A stretch of DNA of 34,138 bases. Source: Minisyncoccota bacterium (GTDB lineage: Bacteria > Patescibacteriota > JACMRA01). Below the pieces are notes generated by a model. The model did not search any database. It saw only the letters and a list, made by a program, of their open reading frames with translations, and had not been told where the DNA came from. The stretch is taken from positions 1 through 34,138 of the forward strand of contig JACMRA010000006.1 in assembly GCA_014376695.1 (NCBI GenBank), read 5' to 3'. Both the position numbers and the translations under genes were made by a program. Each line of letters starts with the position of its first letter. Position 1 is the stretch's first letter. This document shows positions 8,289 to 16,936 of this stretch, one piece after another.

Positions 8289-9176
8289 CTATTTGGTCTT
8301 AGCTTTTCGAACTGTTTTGCTGGTAGCTTTTGTACCTGCTTTAGCACCGGTTTTTTTGGTGAAGCGACTGAACTTGCCAGCTCCTTTTGGCTTAGTTTCT
8401 TTGCCTTCTTGGCCTGGGAGGATTATGTTGGTAATGGTATGTTTGTTGCCGACTCGGTATTCGCTACATGCGATGTAGGGCTTGAGTGAGGCTTTACTGA
8501 CTCGGATTATCATTTGCTTGTCGCACTCGGTGCAGATCTTGCCTTCTAACTGATTGGTGTACAGAACTTGTGCCTCGGCGAGCATTAAGTTGTACTCACG
8601 AAAGTTTTTGGCGAATTGATGTTCGCGAGTTTCGAGGCACTGGAAATACTCACCAAAACGCCCAATTTTGAGTTCCATTTGGCTATTGCAAGTTGGGCAG
8701 GGCAAGTCAGTTGGCGTACTTCGATACATATCTCGATTCCCCGTGATACCTTCGGATTTACTCTCGATATCTTTTTTGAAATCCCACCAAAAGGCGTCCA
8801 GGACATCGGTGTAGCTACTTTGTCCCTCGGAGATTTTGTCCAGAGAACTCTCCATATCGGCAGTCATTTGACTGTCAGTTACCCGCCTAAAATTATCAAC
8901 TAGGATTTTGTCGACTTTGGTGCCAAGGGTGGTTGGTTTCATAGTATTGCCGGCTTCAACATAGCCGCGATCTTGAAGCGTCGATATGGTGCTAGCGTAG
9001 GTACTAGGGCGGCCAATACCTAATTCTTCGAGTTGCTTGATAAGAGAAGCTGCCGAAAAACGGTAGGGGGCTTGAGTGTATTTTTGGGTGATAAGCAATT
9101 TGCCTAAATTAAATTTTTGACCCAAAGAGATATTAGTCTTGTTAGATTTGTTTTTTTGAAGATCTGGCGATGGCAT
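8289..9176 (-). pseudogene. topA: DNA topoisomerase I, C-terminal fragment
   Basis: 295 residues matching only the C-terminal third of bacterial topoisomerase I. YTQAPYRFSAASLIKQLEEL then GIGRPSTYASTISTLQDRGY (about 33-72) is the conserved stretch after the active-site domains. Two zinc-ribbon-like units follow: CPTC...C (about 160-180) and CTEC...C (about 217-240), each with three visible Cys where the family has four, then a Lys/Thr-rich tail. The TOPRIM domain and the catalytic tyrosine domain (about 400 residues) are absent; an in-frame TAA lies just upstream and the DNA beyond belongs to an opposite-strand gene. It could bind DNA but cannot cleave it. It may be a displaced gene end or a stand-alone DNA-binding protein. 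Region 8009-8288 downstream shows no convincing gene. Confidence 0.8.
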
Positions 9177-9238
9177 AAAGAATGTGTCTTAAAGGGTCTA
9201 TTTTGCAACTTTTTTGACTCGCTATATTAATTAGTATA

Positions 9239-10534
9239 ATGACCCAAAGCCCAATTAATCAAAACATAAAAAAAATAAAGCTTCTTGACAAATATCTGGT
9301 TAATCCCATCGGCCTGTACACTGGGCTTGCCATCAAGAAATATTTTAATAACAGCATTGTTAATCGGTACAATATTGAGTTATCTAGCAGTTTGCAATCT
9401 GGGCGTTATTCGGCTTATGCTCATAATACTCTACTTTCTAGCTTCAAAAATATTATCACCAAGCATAATCTTGGCAAGAGTAATCACGTTTTAATTCATC
9501 CGCTTTTGGATGGGGAAATGGTTAGCTATCTTGAAAATCTAGGCGCTTTGATTAGCACACAAGACATCGACAAATCGACCCTAAATTTGACCACAAGCTT
9601 TCTGAAGCTAAATATTATCAAGCACAAAACCCTCAAAAAGCCAATAGATCATATAATCCTAATTTGCCACAGCGGTTTATCCGATGAGATTATTGAGCAG
9701 ATGCAACTGGCTAACAGCATGGATATTAAGACAATTATACTTTTTCCAACCGGCGTAATCACTCCCCAAAACTACGAAGTCTTGACTCGACTTAGGCTTG
9801 GTTCGGTGATTTTTAATATGGGCGGTGATTTTTTGGCTAGGCATCTTCGGGAAGTAGATATAGCAGGGGAATTTAGGCCGAGACCGTGGTTTTTGGCCAT
9901 CTATATCGAGACGCGGGCCAGTAGCGTGCTAGAATATCATCTCAAAGACAGCCAGAATATTTATTACAATTTGCTTGATAAATACCTAGTACTACTTCGT
10001 AAAAAAGAGGGAGCAGTCAATTTAACAGCTACTTTTACGGGGATTATGGATGCTATGTTTAGCAATGAACCAAAAGATCTCCGCAAAGTCGTCAATCGCA
10101 AAAAAGTTGATTACAATCAAGTTAAGCTAGAACTAGAAAGTCTGTATCGAGATAGCTTGGAATTGGCTATTCCTGATGCTGTCTTCGATCTCGAAAGTAT
10201 GTTTGTTGATGATAAAGCAGTGGAAAGTTACAAGGATTATATGGTCACGGTACAAGAGGAGGCAGTCAAGTGGCACGGCTATTTTAGCAAGGTTCTCAGG
10301 CTTAGGCCGGTTAATTCGCTCGAAATACCAATATTCTACAAATCCAAGTATTACAGCAAGTACTTTGTCTATTCAACTGATTTTGGCTATTATCAAAAGT
10401 CCTTAGCCGGTCGAGATAATATTCAATACGGCATGGAATTAAGCCCGGTAGTAATTGCCGAAAACTTACCAAATGTCCAGTTCGTAGCCAGTTATATTCT
10501 GATGATTGAGCTTGGAGATGCGGCGAAGGGGTAA
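9239..10534 (+). CDS. Hypothetical protein, possibly a degenerate DegT/DnrJ-type aminotransferase fold
   Basis: 431 residues, soluble. The first half resembles the large domain of DegT/DnrJ/EryC1/StrS aminotransferases in order: GRYSAYAHNTLLSSF, then VLIHPLLDGEMVSYLENLGA (a substrate-loop-like strand), DIDKSTLNLT, and HIILICHSGLSDEIIEQM followed by IKTIILFPTG. The C-terminal VLRLRPVNSLEIPIFY and late strands also fit that fold. The PLP-binding lysine motif is not evident, so activity is doubtful and the assignment rests on pattern only. A TATAAT at 9235-9240 overlaps the ATG, so a start further in is possible, but no good alternative codon is near. It runs tail to tail with the next gene, one base apart. 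Confidence 0.55.
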   Translation: MTQSPINQNIKKIKLLDKYLVNPIGLYTGLAIKKYFNNSIVNRYNIELSSSLQSGRYSAYAHNTLLSSFKNIITKHNLGKSNHVLIHPLLDGEMVSYLENLGALISTQDIDKSTLNLTTSFLKLNIIKHKTLKKPIDHIILICHSGLSDEIIEQMQLANSMDIKTIILFPTGVITPQNYEVLTRLRLGSVIFNMGGDFLARHLREVDIAGEFRPRPWFLAIYIETRASSVLEYHLKDSQNIYYNLLDKYLVLLRKKEGAVNLTATFTGIMDAMFSNEPKDLRKVVNRKKVDYNQVKLELESLYRDSLELAIPDAVFDLESMFVDDKAVESYKDYMVTVQEEAVKWHGYFSKVLRLRPVNSLEIPIFYKSKYYSKYFVYSTDFGYYQKSLAGRDNIQYGMELSPVVIAENLPNVQFVASYILMIELGDAAKG

Positions 10535-10535
10535 A

Positions 10536-10850
10536 TTAATCTTTTTTTAGTATATATTTAATATAGTCAGCAAGCGTGATATTAAGAGTCTCTGGATATG
10601 AAAATTTAATTGTCGTGGCTAAGTCTTTTAGAGTAGTATTTATAAGTTGAATAATTTCACTTTTGGTCTGATTATCGATATTCAAAGTCCCAATTTCAAA
10701 TTTTTTGACCAAGAAGTCAACGCCTATTTCAAGGGTAGATTGACTTGAGTTGCCACCAATACCACCTGCAATATACATATTATTTACAAGATGCTTGAAA
10801 TTATGTTGATTACTTTCTAGAATAAATTCTTGATGTTGTTCTGGAGTCAT
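10536..10850 (-). CDS. Small hypothetical protein
   Basis: 104 residues, mostly helical and polar, with a Gly-rich NNMYIAGGIGGNSSQS turn (about 23-38), then LEIGVDFLVKKFEIG and a helix-rich C-terminus ending ILKKD. No signal peptide or known motif. A strong promoter with its predicted start at the ATG (10850) supports the start codon. The stop lies against the end of the opposite-strand gene. Confidence 0.6.
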   Translation of the reverse strand: MTPEQHQEFILESNQHNFKHLVNNMYIAGGIGGNSSQSTLEIGVDFLVKKFEIGTLNIDNQTKSEIIQLINTTLKDLATTIKFSYPETLNITLADYIKYILKKD

Positions 10851-10857
10851 ATAAGCT

Positions 10858-10887
10858 TTTATAAATATATTATTATGTTCGTGTCAA
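10858..10887 (-). promoter_or_regulatory. Leaderless-type promoter of the 10536-10850 gene
   Basis: Minus strand: TTGACA (10887-10882), 18 bp, TATAAA (10863-10858), 7 nt, ATG at 10850. The -35 box begins right after the T-run of the upstream gene's terminator. Confidence 0.65.
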
Positions 10888-10890
10888 ATA

Positions 10891-10925
10891 AAAAACACCC
10901 TAAATCAAATTGACTAGGGTGTTTG
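10891..10925 (-). terminator. Rho-independent terminator of the 10982-11260 gene
   Basis: Perfect 10-bp stem AAACACCCTA/TAGGGTGTTT (10925-10916 with 10903-10894) with a 12-nt loop, continuing into a T-run on the minus strand (complement of 10896-10891). It lies between two same-strand genes and abuts the promoter of the second. Confidence 0.8.
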
Positions 10926-10981
10926 TGACTAATTACATTTCTGCGATTAGCGACCTAATCAAAAAGATTAGAAAAAGGATG

Positions 10982-11260
10982 TTACTTGCCTTGGCGGAGA
11001 GGTGAAGGAGCATCGTCAGCGCTTCCAAACAGTCCAGAAGCGATTGATGCCGCCACCGCTATGATTGGATTGACTTCGTCACTTCTGATTGCTACTCCGC
11101 TAGCGTCTCTTGCAACCCAATCAGAGGACGAATCTCCAATTTTGTGCACATGAGGCATTCGCTCGCCTACTGGGGAAGTGAAAGTGTCACCGTTAGAGGT
11201 GGTTCTCGTTTGAGTTCCATCTCCGTTGTTTACGGTACCAGATCCTGCATTGTAACTCAT
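10982..11260 (-). CDS. Small hypothetical Gly/Ser/Thr-rich protein
   Basis: 92 residues. The N-terminal half (NAGSGTVNNGDGTQTRTT) is polar and probably extended; PHVHKIGDSSSDWVARD follows, then a short hydrophobic helix (NPIIAVAASIASGLFG, about 64-79) and a charged tail. No family recognised. It is one of few genes here with a clear Shine-Dalgarno: GGAG about 8 nt before ATG 11260. The strong terminator downstream supports a real, separately transcribed gene. Confidence 0.6.
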   Translation of the reverse strand: MSYNAGSGTVNNGDGTQTRTTSNGDTFTSPVGERMPHVHKIGDSSSDWVARDASGVAIRSDEVNPIIAVAASIASGLFGSADDAPSPLRQGK

Positions 11261-11338
11261 TGATTATCTCCATGGAAAACTGTGTTATTACTGAAGTAGA
11301 TGCAATGCCTTGTTAGTTTTTGGGCCAACACCCCAAAC

Positions 11339-11362
11339 TTGACATATATATATAGTTGTCAA
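11339..11362. promoter_or_regulatory. Inverted repeat TTGACA...TGTCAA upstream of the 11399 gene
   Basis: TTGACA (11339-11344) and TGTCAA (11357-11362) flank an alternating TA tract, giving a dyad about 37 bp upstream of ATG 11399. It could be an operator, or a -35 region without a clear -10 at 17 bp. A TATACT at 11373-11378 is the best -10. Confidence 0.35.
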
Positions 11363-11398
11363 ATCTTAAATATATACTCTAAGAAAAAATATTTCTTT

Positions 11399-11932
11399 AT
11401 GGCCACTATATTTGCTTCTATACAACTTTTACCTGATTTTTATGTGGGGTTGCTTTTTTGCCAAAGTGATGATTTGGTAACTTATTCTGGACTACATAAT
11501 CAGATTTTTTTGAACGAGGAGGGGTATTTTATCAAGGCTCAATATCCTGATTACGGTTCATTTTTGGAACTTTTAGATGGTTTTATGCCAGTTTGCAAAA
11601 ATAGATTAAATCTTGTCTGTATCACCGATGACAAAATGACAATCAAAAATATTGCCTTCGAGGGAGTTACCAACAAGAATAATATAGGTATGTTGCAATA
11701 TCCACCATTAAGGGAACGGAATATAGAAAATATCAAAAAAGCCACCAAGATATTTTTGGGAATAGTCCAAAGTATTGACTCAAAAGAAAATCGAAGTTTG
11801 AGTGATTATTTTGCTGAGTTAGACAGGAATTACCTGAATCAGGCGGATTGGAAAACTGTCCATAGTACCGACGCTGCCAAGATATATTACCACTCTACAA
11901 TTAACCACTCCACTATCCTTGCCCAGCTCTAG
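11399..11932 (+). CDS. Hypothetical protein
   Basis: 177 residues from ATG 11399; the open frame extends upstream to about 11300, but that part runs through the AT-rich dyad and is unlikely to be coding. The protein starts MATIFASIQLLPDFYVGLLF and is a mixed alpha/beta sequence without membrane segments or motifs I recognise; LRERNIENIKKATKIFLGIV (about 115-135) is a probable amphipathic helix. It is flanked by unrelated small genes and an inverted-repeat-rich gap. Confidence 0.55.
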   Translation: MATIFASIQLLPDFYVGLLFCQSDDLVTYSGLHNQIFLNEEGYFIKAQYPDYGSFLELLDGFMPVCKNRLNLVCITDDKMTIKNIAFEGVTNKNNIGMLQYPPLRERNIENIKKATKIFLGIVQSIDSKENRSLSDYFAELDRNYLNQADWKTVHSTDAAKIYYHSTINHSTILAQL

Positions 11933-12042
11933 TAACTGTGATATAATCTAGTGTCAAATTCGGTTTGTCAAATTCTTTTTACCTTTGATAAGCTTACTGT
12001 AATGAGGTTAGTTTCTGTTCATTTTTAGCTTGATCCAAAAAC

Positions 12043-12167
12043 GAACCAAAAATATCCTGCGACGTCATTTTTGTTCCAAAAATAACTAAGACCGCCATAA
12101 ACTCAACCCTGCGGGTTATGGATTTAAGAAATCCACGCATTCGTTCAGACATATGTCGGTCGCAGGA
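12043..12167. other. Nested inverted repeats, candidate structured RNA
   Basis: Four dyads nest in 125 bp. CCTGCGAC (about 12057-12064) pairs with GTCGCAGG (about 12160-12167). Inside lie CCAT...AACCC-TGC-GGGTT-ATGG and GGATTT-AAG-AAATCC, plus palindrome GACATATGTC. A fourth dyad (GAACCAAAAAT / ATTTTTGTTC) encloses the first arm in its loop, so the arms compete or form a pseudoknot. It lies in the 284-bp gap between the 11399 gene and the OLD-like gene. A 72-codon minus frame (11994-12212) crosses it; I do not call it a gene, although it could be one. Confidence 0.4.
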
Positions 12168-12216
12168 TGAAAAAAAATGGTAGGGTAACTTCAGCGAATA
12201 GTAATCGCACATTTTT

Positions 12217-13443
12217 ATGCTTCATAATCTCTCCATCTGGCAAGATCCAGCCAGAAACCTTCCCGGCGCCGAACTCAAGGCTTTGACTGATATTAATTAT
12301 TTAGTAGCCAAAGACCAAAGTGAAAAAAAAGCCATTTTGGATTTGATCCTTGACAAATACAGCCAGCAAGCCCGAGAACTAAGCTATACCGAGATAGAAG
12401 CCATAATCAACGGTGAGCAAATCCCAATTAGCAAGGACGACCGGATCCTAATTATCCGCAACCCAGAAGATGGTCAAGACCCAAGTATCCAAAAATTAAT
12501 CCCATCTTACCTTGACAAATTCAGGCGGAATAAGCATTTTCAGATTTTTGTGGCTACCAATTCGCCGTTTGTAATCTCGGCTATGGGTGAACTATCTGAG
12601 TATGAAAAAAGTCAATGCGATTGTAGTAAGTACGAATTCTGGCCCTCCCAAAAAGTTTATATTCTCAAGCATAATCAAGTCGCTTCAAAGGATCTCGAAC
12701 TCAAGCTGGATATCGACAATCAACCAAAAGGTCGCTATGGATACTGGGGCAAAAAAGCCAATTTTATCGCCAGTCAAATGCTCTCGAGTGGACTATTTAA
12801 GGAATCTCTCTTGGACGAGCGAACGATTACAGCCGACGCACCAATTCTAGTGCTGTGTGAAGGGTTTAGTAGCGAGGCCGATGCGCTGATTTATAATCAG
12901 GTTTTTGGGACTTATCGCGGGCGGGCAACCTTGTTTATTTCATGTCAGGGGACGCACGAACTTTCGACGGCTTTTGATATTTTTCGGCAGATTAAGAATA
13001 GTTTGAGTGCTAACTTTGTATTACTAATGCTGAGGGATCGCGACCATGAGTTTCCAACAGCTGAGTCTATTGCTAGGTATTGCCAATCCTATCCTGATAG
13101 GCGGGTCCTGCGTAGGCGGGCTATTGAGTGTTATCTCTACAATTCTGAGACGGCAGCGGCCCTAATCAAGACGCTTGGTGCCAACATCCAGCATAGCGAC
13201 CGCCAGCAATTAGATAATTTAAGCCGAGTTATTCAGCTCGAGGCTGAACGTGGAATCGAGGGTAATAGTTACAAGGAGGAACTCAAGCTTGCCTTTGCCG
13301 AGGTGATGAGACGCTACAAATACAATGTCCCAGTTGACGAATTTACAAGTGTTCACAAGTTCTCAGTCGAGGTGCTGGCCAAATTAATTACACCGGGAAC
13401 CGCGGCTTATAAAGAACTGGAGCAAGATATTTTTCCTTACTAA
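12217..13443 (+). CDS. OLD-like TOPRIM nuclease with degenerate, truncated ATPase half
   Basis: 408 residues. The C-terminal half is a TOPRIM domain as in OLD-family proteins: ILVLCEGFSSEADAL with the metal-binding Glu (about 215), LLMLRDRDHEFP with the acidic DxD (about 274-276), and LRRRAIECYLYNSE, the basic stretch typical after this domain. The N-terminal half matches only the end of an ABC-type ATPase: RILIIRNPEDGQDPSIQKLI sits where the Walker B line (hhhDEP...HP..Q) is expected but has RN in place of DE, and FVATNSPFVI replaces the usual THSP switch. No Walker A is present, and upstream frames have stops. OLD proteins are ATP-controlled nucleases of phage defence; this one probably cannot hydrolyse ATP. 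Sixteen bp separate it from the comM frame. Confidence 0.7.
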   Translation: MLHNLSIWQDPARNLPGAELKALTDINYLVAKDQSEKKAILDLILDKYSQQARELSYTEIEAIINGEQIPISKDDRILIIRNPEDGQDPSIQKLIPSYLDKFRRNKHFQIFVATNSPFVISAMGELSEYEKSQCDCSKYEFWPSQKVYILKHNQVASKDLELKLDIDNQPKGRYGYWGKKANFIASQMLSSGLFKESLLDERTITADAPILVLCEGFSSEADALIYNQVFGTYRGRATLFISCQGTHELSTAFDIFRQIKNSLSANFVLLMLRDRDHEFPTAESIARYCQSYPDRRVLRRRAIECYLYNSETAAALIKTLGANIQHSDRQQLDNLSRVIQLEAERGIEGNSYKEELKLAFAEVMRRYKYNVPVDEFTSVHKFSVEVLAKLITPGTAAYKELEQDIFPY

Positions 13444-13525
13444 TTCAATTAAAAGATTTTTGGATTTGACAAACATTAGTAACTATCACCTACTTGATAT
13501 ATTAACTAAGTTTAGTACAAATCAT

Positions 13526-15100
13526 ATGGTTCAAAAGATCTATTCCACCACTCTAAGCGGTCTACGCAGTCAACTAATCGAGATTGAAATTGATATCAGC
13601 CCCAGTATCCCAACGATGCTAATAGTAGGCCTACCTGACAAGGCTGTCCAAGAGAGTCGTGAGCGGGTCAAGACCGCAATTGCCCAATCGGGCTTTGAGT
13701 TCCCGATGGGCAAGATTACGGTCAATTTAGCCCCGGCTAATTTAATCAAGGCTGGAACTCAATTCGACTTGCCAATTGCCGTTGGTATCCTCAAACAAGC
13801 CGGTTACATCAAAGCTAAAACCACTACAAAATCGGGTACTTTGCTAGAAAATTTTTGGGATAAGAGCATCTTTGCGGGGGAATTATCGCTCGATGGGAGT
13901 CTTAGGAGCGTCAACGGGGTGCTAAGTATTGGGTTATACGCAGTCCAAAATAACTTCGAATATCTATTCGTCCCAAAATCTAATCTTAACGAAGCTCGAA
14001 TGATACAAGGAATAAAGGTTTTTGCGATTGAGAGATTGTCTGAGCTAGTTGGGTTCTTTAATGGAACTCTGGAATTGGTGCCTGTCGAGCCAATTGACTT
14101 TAAGACGCTACTCAAGTCGCCCGAAAATACAATTCATCCCAATGATATGGCCTATATTAAGGGTCAAACAGTAGCCAAACGTGCGCTTGAAATTGCAGCC
14201 AGCGGTGGTCATAACGCGATGTTTGTCGGACAACCGGGCAGCGGCAAAACCCTACTTGCCAAAAGTTTTGGGACAATTTTGCCAATGATGAGCGAGCAAG
14301 AAATCTTGGAAGTTACTCAAGTTTATTCCATTGCGGGACTGCTTGACGCTAATCAAATAATGACCAAGCGGCCATTTCGTTCCCCGCACCACACGGCCAG
14401 CCATATTAGTATGATAGGCGGCGGGCTAAAACTTCGACCAGGGGAGGTTAGTTTATCTCATCGAGGGGTGCTTTTTTTGGATGAATTTCCTGAGTTTGGG
14501 CGGGATACGCTGGAGGCTCTTCGCCAACCGTTAGAGGACGGGGTTGTTCAGATTAGCCGCGCGGTTGGTAGTGTGCAATATCCGGCTAAGTTTTGTTTTT
14601 TGGCGGCCGCTAATCCCACGCCTAGCGGTTTTGAATCGGGAGATGCTTTGGCTACAACTAAGTCAGCTAGTCCCAAAGCTATTGCTAGGTATCAAGCCAA
14701 GTTCTCGGGGCCGATTATGGATAGGATTGATATTTTTGTGCAGGTCAACCGCCCGTCCAAAGACGAATTACAGTCCAAAACATTGAGCGAAAGCTCCTAC
14801 CAAATAGCCACCCGAGTTCAACAAGCTCGAGATATTCAGATAGCTAGATTTGGCGAGCGATCGGCTGTTACCTGCAATTCCGAAATGAATCTTCAACAAA
14901 TTCAAGAATTTTGCCAATTAGACAAGCCAACCGAAGAGTTAATGTCCAAGGCCATAGACAAGTTCAAACTCTCAGCTCGAAGTTATATGCGTATCCTCAA
15001 ACTTTCTCGGACAATTGCTGATTTGGACGGTAATAATACGGGTGGCAATATTCTTTTTGCTCATCTCAGCGAGGCCCTGCAATTTAGGAATAAGATGTAG
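13526..15100 (+). CDS. comM: ComM-type Mg-chelatase-like AAA+ helicase
   Basis: 524 residues from ATG 13526. Residues 1-150 are the Lon-S5-like domain typical of ComM/YifB (MVQKIYSTTLSGLRSQLIEI, VGLPDKAVQESRERVKTAI, NLAPANLIKAGTQFDLPIA). The AAA+ domain has Walker A GQPGSGKT (235-242), FRSPHHTASH, and Walker B GVLFLDEFPEF (Asp319, Glu320); a Mg_chelatase_C domain ends the protein. The open frame extends 22 codons upstream to a TTG (13460), but MVQK matches the usual family start. Characterised ComM promotes branch migration when DNA is integrated during natural transformation, so the gene implies uptake or recombination of foreign DNA. Its last 15 codons recur twice downstream (see repeats at 15056, 16937, 18016). 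Confidence 0.93.
   Translation: MVQKIYSTTLSGLRSQLIEIEIDISPSIPTMLIVGLPDKAVQESRERVKTAIAQSGFEFPMGKITVNLAPANLIKAGTQFDLPIAVGILKQAGYIKAKTTTKSGTLLENFWDKSIFAGELSLDGSLRSVNGVLSIGLYAVQNNFEYLFVPKSNLNEARMIQGIKVFAIERLSELVGFFNGTLELVPVEPIDFKTLLKSPENTIHPNDMAYIKGQTVAKRALEIAASGGHNAMFVGQPGSGKTLLAKSFGTILPMMSEQEILEVTQVYSIAGLLDANQIMTKRPFRSPHHTASHISMIGGGLKLRPGEVSLSHRGVLFLDEFPEFGRDTLEALRQPLEDGVVQISRAVGSVQYPAKFCFLAAANPTPSGFESGDALATTKSASPKAIARYQAKFSGPIMDRIDIFVQVNRPSKDELQSKTLSESSYQIATRVQQARDIQIARFGERSAVTCNSEMNLQQIQEFCQLDKPTEELMSKAIDKFKLSARSYMRILKLSRTIADLDGNNTGGNILFAHLSEALQFRNKM
15056..15100 (+). repeat. att-like repeat copy 1 (3' end of comM)
   Basis: The last 15 codons of comM including the stop, encoding FAHLSEALQFRNKM. 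Matches copy 2 at 42 of 45 positions and copy 3 at 28 of the final 29. Identity stops at the stop codon. Confidence 0.9.
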
Positions 15101-15199
15101 GGGTTAATCAGGTTTCTGGATTAAATTTCAAAATCGCTACGGCTCATGCCTAAACTGTTTAAGCCAAATCTTACAGCCGAATCATAATAATTTTTTGTG

Positions 15200-16827
15200 T
15201 TACCTGATACTGATTACGCATTCTTGTAAATATTTCTGAGCTTTATGTTTATCATTTTTTGCAATTTCCAATACAACTAAATTCGTCAACACACAGGCAA
15301 CATTTGGTAAATACACCTGTGGGTCAACTTCTGCTAATTTTCTATATATCCCCAAGGCTTGAGTAAATGAGTCGGATGATGTGTATAGTTGGCCACTTCT
15401 CCTTTGTAAAATTCCTAGGTTATTTAGCACGCCTGCAACGAATTGCAAATGTAAATCAGGATCAATTTTAGCTAAATCTTGTCTGATTTGTAAAACTTTG
15501 GTATAGCACTCTATGGCTTTAATTACATGTGACTTTTCTAAATATACGTTACCTAGATTATTTAATATATCAGCAATAAACGGTAAGTTAAGTTGAGAGT
15601 TTGATTTGGCAAGCTGCTCTCTAATTGACAAGGCTTCAGTAAATGATTCCTCAGCCATATCTAATTGACGGCGATCCATTTGTAAAACACCGAGACAATT
15701 TAGTATGTCAGCATCATATTGCAAGCTAGCTCCGGGGTTTGATTTGGCAAGCTCCTGCCTAATTAGTAGTGCTTCAGTATATAAATGCTGAGCTTCGTCT
15801 AATTGGTTGTTATCATTTTGTAAAACCCCCAAGGAACTAGTATATCAGCAACGCGCGGTAAATACACTTGCGGGTTAAATTTTGCAAGCAGCTTATAATG
15901 ACCTAAGGCGAGTAAAAATTTTTCAATTGCAGGTATAAATTGATTATTTTCGCCAAGGAAAAGTGCGTACTTAAATAATATTTCGACATTATTTGTTTGT
16001 TGGTAGGCTTGCTCATATTCGTCAATTGTATCGGTTATTCTATTCGGGTTACTATAATCCAAACCAAAGGTGCTGATAGAAATTTGGATACTCTCAATAT
16101 CTCTTTTGGCTGAGGCTTTTAGGTTTTCGAGTTCTTTTTGCAACTTTCCCATCCGTTGTATTTTTTGGTTGTAACCCTTGAATAAGCCTGCTTTTTCTTG
16201 GAGGAAATATGCTTTAACCTCTTCAAAGCTACCATGGCTAAATAGTTTGTTTAAATGTTTTGCGTATGGTGAGTTAAGATCTAATTTTTGGATTTCCCAG
16301 TATAATTGATTTAAAATGGTTATGAACTTTTCGATTTCTTCATTCAGTTTTATTAATTCAGTCTTTAGGTGATACTCGAATTGCGGGTTAGCGCTTGCGT
16401 TGGTAATTTTATTTTCTAATTCTTCTCGTTTTTGGTGTAATTTTTTGTAGTCAACCGAATCTAAGATAATGTTATTAAAATTTATTATTCCGTAATTTGC
16501 AATTTCAGTGCGTTTTGAATTGTCATGATAGGTATTATTGCTTCGATTGTAGTTGTTTGTGGAATTATTAGTAATTTACGACATTAGATTTTTGTCGTTT
16601 TGGATAGTTTTAACATCCTCAGCCAGCTCGTCGTTTTCTAATATTAGGCGACTAATTTGATCTTGTAGTTCTTTTGGGGTGAGTAATTTTGGATCTAGTT
16701 TGTCTTGCGAAAATACTTGTTTTATTTTGCCAATTACACTTGTAACAATAGCCCCGCCGACGGTTGTTGCAGCCCCGTTTAGAAGATTATCGGTGATTAG
16801 CTTGATTATACTAGGGTCGATGTACAT
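15200..16827 (-). pseudogene. TPR-repeat protein with hydrophobic N-terminus, interrupted by a stop and a frameshift
   Basis: Three pieces form one gene. From ATG 16827 it reads MYIDPSIIKLITDNLLNGA then a Gly/Ala/Val-rich helix and QDKLDPKLLTPKELQDQI, up to TAA at 16576-16578. The same frame continues without a stop or any ATG/GTG/TTG (ITNNSTNNYNRSNN..., then a coiled-coil-rich stretch KREELENKITN, MGKLQKELENLKASAKRDI) to 15799. Near 15838-15845 the frame shifts: the first frame reads VADILVPWGF where the pattern demands ADILxxLGVLQND, which the next frame supplies. The C-terminal part has at least five TPR-like units of about 46-50 residues (ADILNCLGVLQ, ADILNNLGNVYLE, AGVLNNLGILQ). Intact it would be about 540 residues. 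Hydrophobic helix plus TPRs recalls sensor-effector proteins of defence systems, an inference only. Confidence 0.7.
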
Positions 16828-16846
16828 ACAGAAATAGACTTCTCGT

Positions 16847-16875
16847 ACCATAAATCTCAAACCAATATTCGTCAA
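16847..16875 (-). promoter_or_regulatory. Candidate promoter of the module A gene
   Basis: Minus strand: TTGACG (16875-16870), 17 bp, TATGGT (16852-16847), placing the start about 13 nt before ATG 16827. This argues for 16827 over in-frame codons upstream (16851, 16902). Confidence 0.4.
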
Positions 16876-16936
16876 AGCATAATTAGTACCCAACACAACC
16901 AACTCATCAGTGAATTTGGGTATTTTCCTGGTGTGT

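Noticed and set aside
8102-8347. Minus-strand frame after the topA fragment as a frame-shifted continuation of topA
   Set aside because: Its sequence does not resemble a topoisomerase tail or zinc ribbon, and it has no promoter or start of its own.
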